64,000 bases of DNA from Tropicibacter oceani (lineage in GTDB: Bacteria > Pseudomonadota > Alphaproteobacteria > Rhodobacterales > Rhodobacteraceae): NCBI RefSeq assembly GCF_029958925.1, contig NZ_CP124616.1:1364001-1428000 (forward strand), in the 5' to 3' direction. The translations under genes were made by a program, and so were the position numbers. Below, one piece after another: positions 48,861 to 57,793 of the stretch. Numbering within the stretch: the first letter of the stretch is position 1; the number at the start of each line of letters is the position of its first letter. The notes under the pieces are model-generated. The model did no database searches, had not been told where the DNA came from, and saw only the letters and a list, made by a program, of their open reading frames with translations.

Positions 48861-49226
48861 ATGATCCGTATTCCCCTGATGGCCCTTTTCCTGCTGCCCG
48901 GCGCGGCACTGGCGCAGACCCCTTACAGTTTCGTCACCGATCCCGCGATGTGCGCGATGGACGACATGGCCCGCAACGAGGCCGGCATGAGTTTTGACGG
49001 CACCGGGTTCTGGGCCATCGAATATCACTGCGAAATCGCCGATCCGCTGCCGCTGCCGGACTGGACCAGTTTCCAGGAACACATCAGCGCGGGCTATTGC
49101 GAAGAGCCGGGCGCGCTGTTCCCTGATGTCTTTGTGATCCGCTGGAGCGAGTTTGAAACCGGGCAGATTTCGGTCTATCACGGCAGCGGCGGTGAGCCGG
49201 AAACCTACCACCTGTGCGAAGGCTAG
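48861..49226 (+). CDS. Small exported protein between adk and rpsM
   Basis: A 121-residue protein with a signal peptide (MIRIPLMALFLLPGAALAQ). The start at 48861 follows GAGG; 48849 is an in-frame alternative. The mature chain, about 100 residues, has four cysteines (in PAMCAMDD, EYHCEIAD, AGYCEEPG and the terminal HLCEG), consistent with two disulfides in the periplasm. It is acidic and rich in aromatic residues. No family recognised. It interrupts the adk-rpsM order and follows a terminator, so it has its own transcription signals. Confidence 0.75.
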   Translation: MIRIPLMALFLLPGAALAQTPYSFVTDPAMCAMDDMARNEAGMSFDGTGFWAIEYHCEIADPLPLPDWTSFQEHISAGYCEEPGALFPDVFVIRWSEFETGQISVYHGSGGEPETYHLCEG

Positions 49227-49423
49227 GCAGGGGGGCTTGACCTCCCGCTGAAATGCCCCTACCCACCCCTATCTCTGACCGAGAATCATCGACGTTGGCC
49301 GGGTCGCACCCTGCTGACCGACCACCTGATCAGCTTTGGCCCGGCGGCAAAAAATGCCTCGGGCCTCATGTTGTGAAAAAAGGGCCTGGTATCACGGGCT
49401 CGCAACGAAAAGGAATATGACAC

Positions 49424-49792
49424 GTGGCACGTATTGCCGGCGTTAACATCCCGACCCATAAGCGGGTGCCGATCGCACTCACCTATATCACTGGCATTGG
49501 CCCCGCATCTGCCCAGCAGATCTGCGAAGCCGTGAACATCGACCTGTCGCGTCGTGTGAACGAGCTGTCCGACGCCGAAGTTCTGGCCATCCGCGAACAC
49601 ATCGACGCAAACTTCACCGTCGAAGGTGACCTGCGCCGCGAAGTTCAGATGAACATCAAGCGCCTGATGGACCTTGGCTGCTATCGTGGCCTGCGCCACC
49701 GTCGCAACCTGCCCGTCCGCGGTCAGCGGACCCACACCAACGCTCGTACCCGCAAAGGCCCCGCAAAGGCCATTGCCGGTAAGAAGAAATAA
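49424..49792 (+). CDS. rpsM: 30S ribosomal protein S13
   Basis: Head protein that contacts P-site tRNA and L5. It has 122 residues and starts at GTG (49424) after AAAAGGA. It shows [20 protein letters not shown] and a basic C-terminal tail. A weak promoter candidate, TTGACC (49237-49242), 17 bases, TACCCA (49260-49265), lies upstream; rpmJ, often found just before rpsM, is absent. Confidence 0.97.
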   Translation: MARIAGVNIPTHKRVPIALTYITGIGPASAQQICEAVNIDLSRRVNELSDAEVLAIREHIDANFTVEGDLRREVQMNIKRLMDLGCYRGLRHRRNLPVRGQRTHTNARTRKGPAKAIAGKKK

Positions 49793-49807
49793 GGGAGGGT
49801 CTGACCA

Positions 49808-50197
49808 ATGGCACGTGATACTCGTCGCGCTAAGAAAAAGGTCTCCAAGAACATCGCCGCTGGCGTTGCTCATGTGAACTCGACCTTCAACAACACCAAG
49901 ATCCTGATCTCTGACGTTCAGGGCAACGCAATTGCATGGTCGTCCGCCGGCACCATGGGCTTCAAGGGTTCGCGCAAATCGACCCCCTACGCCGCCCAGC
50001 TGGCCGCCGAGGATGCAGGCAAGAAAGCCCAGGAACACGGCGTCAAGACGCTGGAAGTGGAAGTTCAGGGCCCCGGTTCGGGTCGTGAATCCGCACTGCG
50101 CGCTCTGGCTGCTGCCGGTTTCAACATCACCTCGATCCGTGATGTGACCCCGATGGCGCACAACGGCTGCCGTCCGCCGAAGCGCCGCCGCGTCTGA
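49808..50197 (+). CDS. rpsK: 30S ribosomal protein S11
   Basis: Platform protein near the E-site codon. It has 129 residues, with [20 protein letters not shown] and the C-terminal [15 protein letters not shown]. Confidence 0.98.
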   Translation: MARDTRRAKKKVSKNIAAGVAHVNSTFNNTKILISDVQGNAIAWSSAGTMGFKGSRKSTPYAAQLAAEDAGKKAQEHGVKTLEVEVQGPGSGRESALRALAAAGFNITSIRDVTPMAHNGCRPPKRRRV

Positions 50198-50312
50198 TCT
50201 GACTACTGTTACGCGGGGCCGGGCATTCTGTCCGGCCTCGTTGACGTCTTTTTGAAACCTCGGGAGTCTGCGCCTTACGGACATGGGGCATGGACAAGCA
50301 TGGAGGGACCGC

Positions 50313-51329
50313 ATGATCCACAAGAATTGGGCCGAACTGATCAAGCCGACCGCGCTTGACATCAAGCCGGGCAATGACCCGGCCCGCAAGGCCACCGTTG
50401 TTGCCGAACCGCTCGAGCGCGGCTTTGGTCTGACCATGGGCAACGCCCTGCGTCGTGTGCTGCTGTCCTCGCTTCAGGGCGCAGCCATCACCAGCGTCCA
50501 GATCGACAACGTCCTGCACGAGTTTTCGAGCGTGGCCGGTGTGCGTGAAGACGTCACCGACATCGTTCTGAACCTCAAGGGCGTCAGCCTGCGCATGGAA
50601 GTCGAAGGCCCCAAGCGCCTGTCGATTTCGGCAAAGGGCCCCGGTGTCGTGACCGCTGGCGACATCAGCGAATCCGCTGGCATCGAAATCCTGAACCGCG
50701 ATCACGTGATCTGTCACGTGGACGAGGGCGCAGAGGTTTACATGGAACTGACGGTCAACACCGGCAAGGGCTATGTCTCTGCGGACAAGAACAAGCCGGA
50801 AGACGCGCCCATCGGTCTGATCCCGATCGACGCGATCTATTCGCCGGTCAAAAAGGTCGCCTATGACGTGCAGCCCACCCGCGAGGGCCAGGTGCTGGAC
50901 TATGACAAGCTGACCCTGAAGATCGAAACCGACGGTTCGGTCACCCCCGAGGACGCGATCGCCTATGCGGCCCGCATCCTGCAGGACCAGCTGTCGATCT
51001 TCGTCAACTTTGACGAGCCGGAATCGGCTTCGCGTCAGGACGACGACGATGGTCTCGAGTTCAACCCGCTTCTGCTGAAGAAAGTGGACGAACTGGAACT
51101 GTCCGTGCGTTCGGCAAACTGCCTGAAGAACGACAACATCGTTTACATTGGCGATCTGATCCAGAAGACCGAAGCAGAAATGCTGCGCACCCCGAACTTT
51201 GGCCGCAAGTCCTTGAACGAGATCAAGGAAGTGCTGTCGGGTATGGGGCTGCACCTTGGCATGGACGTCGAGGATTGGCCGCCCGACAACATCGAAGACC
51301 TGGCCAAGAAGCTGGAAGATTCGTTCTGA
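50313..51329 (+). CDS. rpoA: DNA-directed RNA polymerase subunit alpha
   Basis: Dimerises to nucleate RNA polymerase; its C-terminal domain binds UP elements and activators. It has 338 residues from ATG 50313, which follows GGAGGG; an in-frame ATG at 50283 is less likely. The N-terminal domain has [19 protein letters not shown], and the C-terminal domain has [21 protein letters not shown] (cited as residues about 268-288). A hairpin GGCCGG/CCGGCC lies in the gap after rpsK. Confidence 0.98.
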   Translation: MIHKNWAELIKPTALDIKPGNDPARKATVVAEPLERGFGLTMGNALRRVLLSSLQGAAITSVQIDNVLHEFSSVAGVREDVTDIVLNLKGVSLRMEVEGPKRLSISAKGPGVVTAGDISESAGIEILNRDHVICHVDEGAEVYMELTVNTGKGYVSADKNKPEDAPIGLIPIDAIYSPVKKVAYDVQPTREGQVLDYDKLTLKIETDGSVTPEDAIAYAARILQDQLSIFVNFDEPESASRQDDDDGLEFNPLLLKKVDELELSVRSANCLKNDNIVYIGDLIQKTEAEMLRTPNFGRKSLNEIKEVLSGMGLHLGMDVEDWPPDNIEDLAKKLEDSF

Positions 51330-51335
51330 TTTGGA

Positions 51336-51357
51336 AGGGCGGGTTTCGGCCCGCCCT
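51336..51357. repeat. Palindromic repeat between rpoA and rplQ
   Basis: AGGGCGGG-tttcgg-CCCGCCCT, followed by ACC; a member of the G-rich palindrome family, without a T tail. Confidence 0.65.
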
Positions 51358-51455
51358 ACCGCACGATGGGCATAAGCCCCAAGGAGAGCCGGTGACACGC
51401 ATCGCCGGTCAGACAAAGCAAAACCGCCCGTAGAGGGCAATTAGGAGTAAGACAC

Positions 51456-51875
51456 ATGCGTCACGCAAAAGGCTATCGCCGCCTCAACCGCACCCATGAG
51501 CACCGCAAGGCGCTTTTCTCGAACATGGCCGGCTCGCTCATCGAGCACGAGCAGATCAAGACGACCCTGCCGAAAGCCAAGGAACTCAAGCGCGTCATCG
51601 ACAAGCTGATCACCCTGGGCAAGCGCGGCGACATCCACGCCCGCCGTCAGGCCGCTGCTCAGCTGAAAGAAGACAAGGACGTCGCCAAGCTGTTCGAAAT
51701 CCTCGGCCCGCGTTATGCCGAGCGTTCGGGCGGTTACTGCCGCGTTCTGAAAGCTGGTTTCCGTTATGGTGACATGGCGCCCATGGCGATCATCGAACTG
51801 GTCGACCGCGACGTCGACGCCAAAGGCGCCGCCGACAAGGCCCGCGCCGAAGTGGCGGAAGTCGCCGAAGACTGA
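51456..51875 (+). CDS. rplQ: 50S ribosomal protein L17
   Basis: 50S surface protein of 139 residues ([20 protein letters not shown], then [20 protein letters not shown]). Last gene of the alpha segment; a strong terminator follows. Confidence 0.98.
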   Translation: MRHAKGYRRLNRTHEHRKALFSNMAGSLIEHEQIKTTLPKAKELKRVIDKLITLGKRGDIHARRQAAAQLKEDKDVAKLFEILGPRYAERSGGYCRVLKAGFRYGDMAPMAIIELVDRDVDAKGAADKARAEVAEVAED

Positions 51876-51898
51876 TCCCGGCCACCCCGGATTTTTCG

Positions 51899-51928
51899 AA
51901 CCCCCCGTCCATCGTGGCGGGGGTTTTT
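51899..51928 (+). terminator. Intrinsic terminator of the alpha segment
   Basis: AACCCCC (51899-51905) pairs with GGGGGTT (51919-51925), followed by TTT. Confidence 0.88.
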
Positions 51929-52017
51929 CGTTGTGCCATAGGCGCAGGCGCGCGCAGACTTGCAATCACTTGCACCGCCCCGCATATCAAGGGGACCGCC
52001 AACAACCCGGGATTCCC

Positions 52018-53406
52018 ATGTTCAGGCAGATCATCCTCGCTTTGACGCTTGCGGTTCTTGCAGGCAGCGCCCTGCAGGCAGAGACCCGCGTTCCCACCAG
52101 CCCGGCTGAGATCAGCCTGTCGTTTGCGCCCCTGGTGAAACAGGCCGCCCCGGCGGTGGTGAACATCTATGCCCGCCGCGTCGTTCAGCAGGCCCGCAGC
52201 CCCTTTGCGGGCGATCCTTTGTTCGGGCGGTTGTTTCGCGATTTCGATACGCGTCCAAGGGTGCAGAATTCGCTGGGCTCGGGGGTGATCCTGTCCGAGG
52301 ACGGCTTTGTCGTGTCCAACTATCACGTGGTGGGGCAGGCGACCGAGATCCGCGTGGTTCTGAACGACCGCCGCGAATTCGATGCGCAGGTGTTGTTGGC
52401 CGACGAAGAATCGGACCTTGCGATCCTGCAGTTGCAGGGGGCCAAGGACATGCCCTATCTGGGCTTGCGCGACAGCGATACCGTCGAAGTCGGCGAGCTG
52501 GTGCTGGCCATCGGCAATCCCTTTGGCGTCGGCCAGACAGTATCAAGCGGTATCGTGTCGGGCCTTGCGCGCACCGGCACGGCCACGGGCAACGGGCGCG
52601 GCTATTTCATCCAGACCGATGCGCCGATCAATCCCGGCAACTCGGGCGGGGCGCTGATTGACGTGGCGGGGCAATTGGTCGGGGTGAACACCTCGATCCT
52701 GACTCGCTCGGGCGGGTCGAACGGCATCGGCTTTGCGATCCCTTCTGCGCTGGTGCAGCAATTCGTGCAGCAGGCGCGGGACGGGCAAACCGCGTTTCAG
52801 CGGCCCTGGGCCGGGATGACCGGTCAGCCGGTGGATGCGGACCTGTCCGAAAGCCTGGGTCTGGGCGTGCCGGGCGGGATCGCCATCGTGGACCTTCATC
52901 CGGCCAGTCCCTTTGCCCTGGCGGGGCTTGAAGTGGGGGATGTGGTTCTGGGGGTGGACGGGCAACCGGTGAACACCCCGCCCGAGATGATTTTCCGCAT
53001 GTCCGTGCGCGGGATCGGAGAGACGGCGCAGATCACCTATGTCCGCGCCGGACAAGAGCGCAGCGCCGATGTGCCGATGATCGCCCCCCCGGATGAGCCG
53101 CCCGCGCAGCGCACCGTGATCGGCGAACGCGGCATTCTGCCGGGGCTGGCCCTTGCGCGGGTCAACCCGGCGGTCAGCGCCGAACTGGGCCTGCCGGGCC
53201 TGCCGGATGAGGGCATCGTGGTGCTGAACCCGGGCCCCTTTGGCGCGCGTGTCGGGTTGCAGGCGGGCGACATCCTGCAGGCGATCGACGGTGCGGCGGT
53301 CGATGATCCGACCGAGGTTGACGCGATTTTGCGCCGCGCCGCGCCGAACATCCAGATCGAAGCGCAGCGCGGCAATCGTCGCCTTGTGCTGCGGTTCCGG
53401 CTGTGA
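52018..53406 (+). CDS. Deg/Do-family periplasmic serine endopeptidase
   Basis: A 462-residue protein with a signal peptide (cleavage near LQAE, about 21). The trypsin-like domain has His103 (NYHVVG), Asp133 (ESDLAIL) and Ser209 (NPGNSGG). Two PDZ domains follow, near 285-360 (PFALAGLEVGDVVLGVDGQP) and 375-455 (ARVGLQAGDILQAIDG). Likely role in envelope protein quality control. The start at 52018 is set by the signal peptide. rarA follows after three bases. Confidence 0.93.
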   Translation: MFRQIILALTLAVLAGSALQAETRVPTSPAEISLSFAPLVKQAAPAVVNIYARRVVQQARSPFAGDPLFGRLFRDFDTRPRVQNSLGSGVILSEDGFVVSNYHVVGQATEIRVVLNDRREFDAQVLLADEESDLAILQLQGAKDMPYLGLRDSDTVEVGELVLAIGNPFGVGQTVSSGIVSGLARTGTATGNGRGYFIQTDAPINPGNSGGALIDVAGQLVGVNTSILTRSGGSNGIGFAIPSALVQQFVQQARDGQTAFQRPWAGMTGQPVDADLSESLGLGVPGGIAIVDLHPASPFALAGLEVGDVVLGVDGQPVNTPPEMIFRMSVRGIGETAQITYVRAGQERSADVPMIAPPDEPPAQRTVIGERGILPGLALARVNPAVSAELGLPGLPDEGIVVLNPGPFGARVGLQAGDILQAIDGAAVDDPTEVDAILRRAAPNIQIEAQRGNRRLVLRFRL

Positions 53407-53409
53407 CCC

Positions 53410-54735
53410 TTGGCTGATCTGTTCGACAGCGCCCCGGGCGCGCCTGACACCGGCCCGCGCCCCCTGGCCGACAGGCTGCGGCCGCGCGCGCTGGCGGATG
53501 TGATCGGCCAGCAGCAGGTGCTGGGCCCCGAGGCGCCGCTGGGTGTGATGCTGGCGGCGGGAACCTTGGGCTCGATCATTTTCTGGGGGCCGCCGGGGGT
53601 GGGCAAGACCACCATCGCGCGGCTGCTGGCGGATGAAACCGACCTGCATTTTGTCCAGATCAGCGCGATTTTCACCGGGGTGCCCGACCTGCGCAAGGTG
53701 TTCGAGGCCGCCAAGCTGCGTCGCCGCCAGGGCAAGGGCACGTTGCTGTTCGTCGACGAAATCCATCGTTTCAACAAGGCGCAGCAGGACGGGTTCCTGC
53801 CGCATATGGAGGACGGGACGATCCTGCTGGTGGGGGCGACCACGGAAAACCCCAGTTTTGAGCTGAACGCGGCGCTTTTGTCGCGCTCGCAGGTGCTGGT
53901 ACTGGAACGGCTGTCGCTGGCGGATCTCGAACTTCTGGTGCAGCGCGCCGAACAGGAGTTGGGCCGCGCCCTGCCGCTGGATGGCCCCGCGCGCGAGGCG
54001 CTGCTGGAAATGGCCGATGGCGACGGGCGGGCGCTGCTGAACCTTGTCGAGCAGGTCATGTCGTGGCGCGTTACGGACAAGCTGACCACCGACACGCTGA
54101 AAACCCGGCTGATGAAGCGCGCGGCGCAATACGACAAGGGCGGCGATGGCCACTACAACCTGATTTCGGCCCTGCACAAATCGGTGCGCGGGTCCGATCC
54201 GGACGCGGCGCTGTACTGGTATGCGCGGATGCTGGAGGCAGGCGAAGACCCGCGGTTTCTGGCCCGGCGCATCACCCGCATGGCGGTCGAGGACATCGGC
54301 CTTGCCGACCCGCAAGCGCAGGCCGTCTGCCTGCAAAGTTGGGAAACCTATGAACGCCTTGGCAGCCCCGAGGGCGAATTGGCCATCGCGCAGGCGCTGA
54401 TCTACGTTGCGCTGGCGCCGAAATCGAACGCCACCTATGTCGCCTACAAGGCGGCGCGCGCGGCGGCGAAACGCACCGGCAGCCTGATGCCGCCGAAACA
54501 TATCCTGAACGCGCCGACATCGCTGATGAAGGATCAGGGGTACGGCGCGGGCTATGCCTATGACCACGACGCCAAGGATGGCTTTTCGGGGCAGGACTAT
54601 TTCCCCGACGATATGCCGCGCGAGGCCTGGTATGATCCGGTTGAACGCGGGTTCGAGCGGGATTTGCGCAAACGGGTCGATTACTTTGCCCGGCTCCGGC
54701 GGGAACGAAACGTCGGCAAAGGCGCGAAAACTTGA
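53410..54735 (+). CDS. rarA: Replication-associated recombination protein A
   Basis: AAA+ ATPase of the RarA/MgsA/WRNIP1 family that acts at stalled replication forks and is related to clamp loaders. It has 441 residues, starting at TTG (53410). Walker A GPPGVGKTT is at 60-68, Walker B LLFVDEIHR at 112-120, and the sensor region GATTENPSFELN. The C-terminal tetramerisation region is complete (ends near DYFARLRRERN). Confidence 0.95.
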   Translation: MADLFDSAPGAPDTGPRPLADRLRPRALADVIGQQQVLGPEAPLGVMLAAGTLGSIIFWGPPGVGKTTIARLLADETDLHFVQISAIFTGVPDLRKVFEAAKLRRRQGKGTLLFVDEIHRFNKAQQDGFLPHMEDGTILLVGATTENPSFELNAALLSRSQVLVLERLSLADLELLVQRAEQELGRALPLDGPAREALLEMADGDGRALLNLVEQVMSWRVTDKLTTDTLKTRLMKRAAQYDKGGDGHYNLISALHKSVRGSDPDAALYWYARMLEAGEDPRFLARRITRMAVEDIGLADPQAQAVCLQSWETYERLGSPEGELAIAQALIYVALAPKSNATYVAYKAARAAAKRTGSLMPPKHILNAPTSLMKDQGYGAGYAYDHDAKDGFSGQDYFPDDMPREAWYDPVERGFERDLRKRVDYFARLRRERNVGKGAKT

Positions 54736-54766
54736 CAACAGGGGTCACACGCGCGACAGCAGCGCC

Positions 54767-55141
54767 ATGACACCCCTGATTCAAGTTGCCCTTGGCGGCG
54801 CCCTTGGCGCCAGCGCCCGTTATCTGACCGGGCTGACCGCTGCCCGTCTCCTGGGCAAGGGGTTTCCCTGGGGTACGCTGATCGTCAATATCGCCGGGTC
54901 CTTTGCCATGGGCGTGTTGGTCGTGCTGCTGGCCCATCTGGGCGGCAACCGCTTTGCCCCGCTTTTGATGACCGGGCTGCTGGGCGGCTTTACCACCTTT
55001 TCCGCCTTCTCGCTGGACGCCGTCACCCTGTACGAGCGCGGCGAGATCGCTGCCGCCGGGGGCTATGTCGCCGGGTCGGTCATCCTGTCCATCGCCGCGC
55101 TGTTTGCCGGCCTTTTCATCGCCCGGAGTATCGCCACATGA
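54767..55141 (+). CDS. crcB: Fluoride ion channel CrcB/Fluc
   Basis: Small membrane protein that forms a dual-topology dimer and exports fluoride. It has 124 residues with four helices. Visible are Arg18 in GASARYL, the NIAGSFAMG motif (41-49) and GGFTTFSAFS (73-82). I do not see the fluoride riboswitch sequence upstream. Its stop overlaps the next start by four bases. Confidence 0.93.
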   Translation: MTPLIQVALGGALGASARYLTGLTAARLLGKGFPWGTLIVNIAGSFAMGVLVVLLAHLGGNRFAPLLMTGLLGGFTTFSAFSLDAVTLYERGEIAAAGGYVAGSVILSIAALFAGLFIARSIAT

Positions 55142-56199
55142 GCCGCGTTCAGACCATCATCGTCGGCCCCGGGGACGGGGATCAGCGGCTTGACCGTTGG
55201 CTGAAACGGATGTTCCCGCATCTGTCGCAGGGCCGCATCGAAAAGATGTGCCGCAAGGGCGAATTGCGCGTCGACGGCGGGCGGGTGAAACCGGCGACCC
55301 GGCTTGAGGTCGGGCAACAGGTGCGCATCCCGCCGCTGCCCGATGCAGATGAAATCGCCGCCGAACAGGCCGCCAAGCCCAAGTCCGACGCCAGGATCAG
55401 CCCGGCCGACGCCGAGATGATCCGCGCCTGCGTGATCTACAAGGACGACCACGTGATCGCCCTGAACAAGCCGCCGGGCCTGCCGACCCAAGGTGGCAGC
55501 AAACAGACCAAGCACGTCGACGGGCTGGCCGAGGCGCTGCGGTTCGGGCTTGAGGACAAGCCCAAGCTGGTGCATCGGCTGGACAAGGACACATCCGGCG
55601 TCTTGCTGCTGGCGCGCACGCGCGAGGCGGCGCGGGGCCTGACTGCCGCGCTGCGCCACCGCGAAACGCGCAAGATCTACTGGGCGCTGGTTGCGGGCGT
55701 GCCAACGCCCTATCTGGGCGAGATCCGCTTTGGCCTGGTCAAGGCGGCGGGTCATGGTCACAAGGGCGAGGGCGAAAAGATGATCGCCGTGCACCCGCGC
55801 GACATGAACGCGACGCCGGGGGCCAAGCGCGCCCATTCGCTCTATGCCACGCTTTACCGGGTGGCCAGCCGCGCCGCCTGGGTCGCACTGGAGCCGCTGA
55901 CCGGGCGCACACACCAGTTGCGCGTGCATATGGCCGAGATCGGGCATCCGATCATTGGTGATGGAAAATACGGCGGGTCCGGGCAGGAAAATCTGGGCGA
56001 TGGCTGGGGCGCGCAACTGGGCGGGGTGATTTCCAAGAAGCTGCACCTGCACGCGCGGTCGATGACCTTCGAGCACCCGGTCACCCACAAGATGATCACC
56101 GTCAAGGCACCGCTGCCGGAACACATGGCCCATAGCTGGGAAACGCTGGGCTGGGAGGAAAGCTTTGCCGCGGATGATCCGTTCGAGTCGCTGCAATGA
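55138..56199 (+). CDS. rluC: RluA-family 23S rRNA pseudouridine synthase
   Basis: Isomerises uridines in 23S rRNA; RluC is the likely member by size and S4 domain, not proven. It has 353 residues: an S4 RNA-binding domain at about 16-65, a catalytic core with HRLDKDTSG (146-154, Asp149) and the late LTGRTHQLRVHMA motif. A linker of about 30 residues separates the domains. Overlaps of four bases on both sides indicate an operon with crcB and the HAD gene. Confidence 0.88.
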   Translation: MSRVQTIIVGPGDGDQRLDRWLKRMFPHLSQGRIEKMCRKGELRVDGGRVKPATRLEVGQQVRIPPLPDADEIAAEQAAKPKSDARISPADAEMIRACVIYKDDHVIALNKPPGLPTQGGSKQTKHVDGLAEALRFGLEDKPKLVHRLDKDTSGVLLLARTREAARGLTAALRHRETRKIYWALVAGVPTPYLGEIRFGLVKAAGHGHKGEGEKMIAVHPRDMNATPGAKRAHSLYATLYRVASRAAWVALEPLTGRTHQLRVHMAEIGHPIIGDGKYGGSGQENLGDGWGAQLGGVISKKLHLHARSMTFEHPVTHKMITVKAPLPEHMAHSWETLGWEESFAADDPFESLQ

Positions 56200-56867
56200 G
56201 CGCGTTGAAGCTGGTCCTCTTTGACGTCGACGGCACGCTGGTCGACAGCCAGGGCGATATCCTGGCCTCGATGGCGTCGGCCTTTACCTCGGTGGGCGCG
56301 GCTGCGCCGACGCGCGGCGATGTGCTGGGGATTGTCGGGCTGTCACTGCCTCTGGCCATGGCCAAACTGGCGCCGGATCAGTCCGAGACCGCGCAGGCGC
56401 AGATGGTCGAAGCCTACAAACAACGCTATTTCGAGCTGCGCAAAAGCGGCGGGGCCGAGGCATCGCCGCTGTATCCCGGCATGCGCGCCTTGCTCGAACG
56501 GTTGCATGGGCAGGACGAATTGCTTTTGGGCATTGCCACCGGCAAATCGCGGCGCGGTCTGGATGCGCTGCTGGACAGCCTGGACCTGCGCCGGTTTTTC
56601 GTGACGACGCAGGTGGCGGACGATCACCCGTCGAAACCGCATCCTTCGATGATCCTGACCGCATTGCGCGAGGCCGGCGTTGACGCGCAGCGCGCGGTGA
56701 TGATCGGCGATACGACTTATGACATCGACATGGCCCATGCCGCGCAGGTGCAGGCCATCGCCGTTGGCTGGGGCTATCACCCGGCGCCATCGCTGGCGGC
56801 CGCGCAGCGCCTTGTGCAGGACGCCGCCGCGCTGGAAACGGCCATTACGGAACTACTGGAGCACTGA
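56196..56867 (+). CDS. HAD-superfamily phosphatase, phosphoglycolate phosphatase-like
   Basis: A 223-residue HAD subfamily IA hydrolase. Motif I DVDGTLVDS has Asp10 and Asp12, the conserved TGKSRRGLDALL region is motif II, and GDTTYDIDMAHAA is motif IV. The true substrate is uncertain. Its position between the pseudouridine synthase and the ATP12 gene is familiar from other alphaproteobacteria. Confidence 0.88.
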   Translation: MSALKLVLFDVDGTLVDSQGDILASMASAFTSVGAAAPTRGDVLGIVGLSLPLAMAKLAPDQSETAQAQMVEAYKQRYFELRKSGGAEASPLYPGMRALLERLHGQDELLLGIATGKSRRGLDALLDSLDLRRFFVTTQVADDHPSKPHPSMILTALREAGVDAQRAVMIGDTTYDIDMAHAAQVQAIAVGWGYHPAPSLAAAQRLVQDAAALETAITELLEH

Positions 56868-56871
56868 ATTC

Positions 56872-57579
56872 ATGAGCGAATGGGCCCCGAAACGCTTTTG
56901 GCAGAACACTGAGATCAACCCGGTCGAGGGCGGCTTTACCGTCTTGCTGGACGGGCGCGGGGTCAAGACCCCGGCCAAGACGCCGCTGATTGTCCCGACC
57001 GAAGCGCTGGCGCGCGAAATCGCCGCCGAATGGCAGGCCCAGCAGGACAAGGTCAACCCCAAGACCATGCCCTTTACCCGCACCGCGAATTCCGCGCTGG
57101 ACAAGGTGGCGACGCAGCACGCCGAGGTCGCCGACATGCTGGCCGCCTATGGCGATGCGGATCTGCTGTGCTATCGCGCCGACCATCCGCAGGAACTGGT
57201 CCAGCGCCAGATCGAGGCCTGGGACCCCATGCTGGACTGGGCCGAGACGGCGCTGGGCGCGCGGCTGGAACCGCGCAGCGGTGTCATCCATGCCCCGCAG
57301 GCGCCGCAGGCCCTGACGCATCTGGCCCGCCAGGTCCACGATCTGAACCCCTTTGCCCTGGCAGCCTTTCACGATCTGGTGTCGATGACCGGGTCGCTGG
57401 TGCTGGGCTTTGCCGCCGCGCATGACCACCTGCCCGCCGACCAGATCTGGCAACTGTCACGCATCGACGAGACCTGGCAGGAAGAACAATGGGGCGAAGA
57501 CGAAGAGGCGACCGCGCTGGCCGTCCACAAACGCGGTGAATTCCTGCACGCATCGCGCTTTTTCCGACTGGTGGGCTGA
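56872..57579 (+). CDS. ATP12-type F1-ATPase assembly chaperone
   Basis: Binds free F1 alpha subunit before assembly with beta, by analogy to mitochondrial Atp12. It has 235 residues. Family-like segments are KRFWQNTEINPVEGGFTVLLDGR (about 6-28, cited by position) and the MPFTRTANSALDKV helix. YRADHPQELVQRQIEAWDP and a C-terminal acidic DETWQEEQWGEDEEA follow. Found in alphaproteobacteria and mitochondria. Confidence 0.9.
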   Translation: MSEWAPKRFWQNTEINPVEGGFTVLLDGRGVKTPAKTPLIVPTEALAREIAAEWQAQQDKVNPKTMPFTRTANSALDKVATQHAEVADMLAAYGDADLLCYRADHPQELVQRQIEAWDPMLDWAETALGARLEPRSGVIHAPQAPQALTHLARQVHDLNPFALAAFHDLVSMTGSLVLGFAAAHDHLPADQIWQLSRIDETWQEEQWGEDEEATALAVHKRGEFLHASRFFRLVG

Positions 57580-57582
57580 CGC

Positions 57583-57614
57583 CCGGGTTGCGCAAGGCGC
57601 AAACAACCCGGTTT
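57583..57614 (+). terminator. Probable terminator after the ATP12 gene
   Basis: CCGGGTTGCGC, aag, GCGCAA-ac-AACCCGG, then TTT. Confidence 0.6.
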
Positions 57615-57702
57615 ACCTTTGGGCAACCGGGCCTGCAGTGCCTGTTTACACGGCATCTTGCCTTGACGTTTTGGCCGGAATCCGCCCAAACTCTTGATCA
57701 TT

Positions 57703-57720
57703 GGAGGGGTATGCCCCTCC
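57703..57720. repeat. Palindrome upstream of aapJ
   Basis: GGAGGGG-tatg-CCCCTCC, 7-bp perfect arms, 74 bases before aapJ. It could be an operator or a leader hairpin. A weak promoter pair, TTGACG (57664-57669), 18 bases, CAAACT, lies upstream. Confidence 0.5.
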
Positions 57721-57793
57721 TTTGCTTATGATAGCCCGCATGGCGGGAACCCCAAAACCGCCCTTGAGGCGGGGAAAACAGGAAGAGGTAAAC

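Noticed and set aside
54700-54766. Fluoride riboswitch upstream of crcB
   Set aside because: Only 31 bases of noncoding sequence and no recognisable aptamer core.
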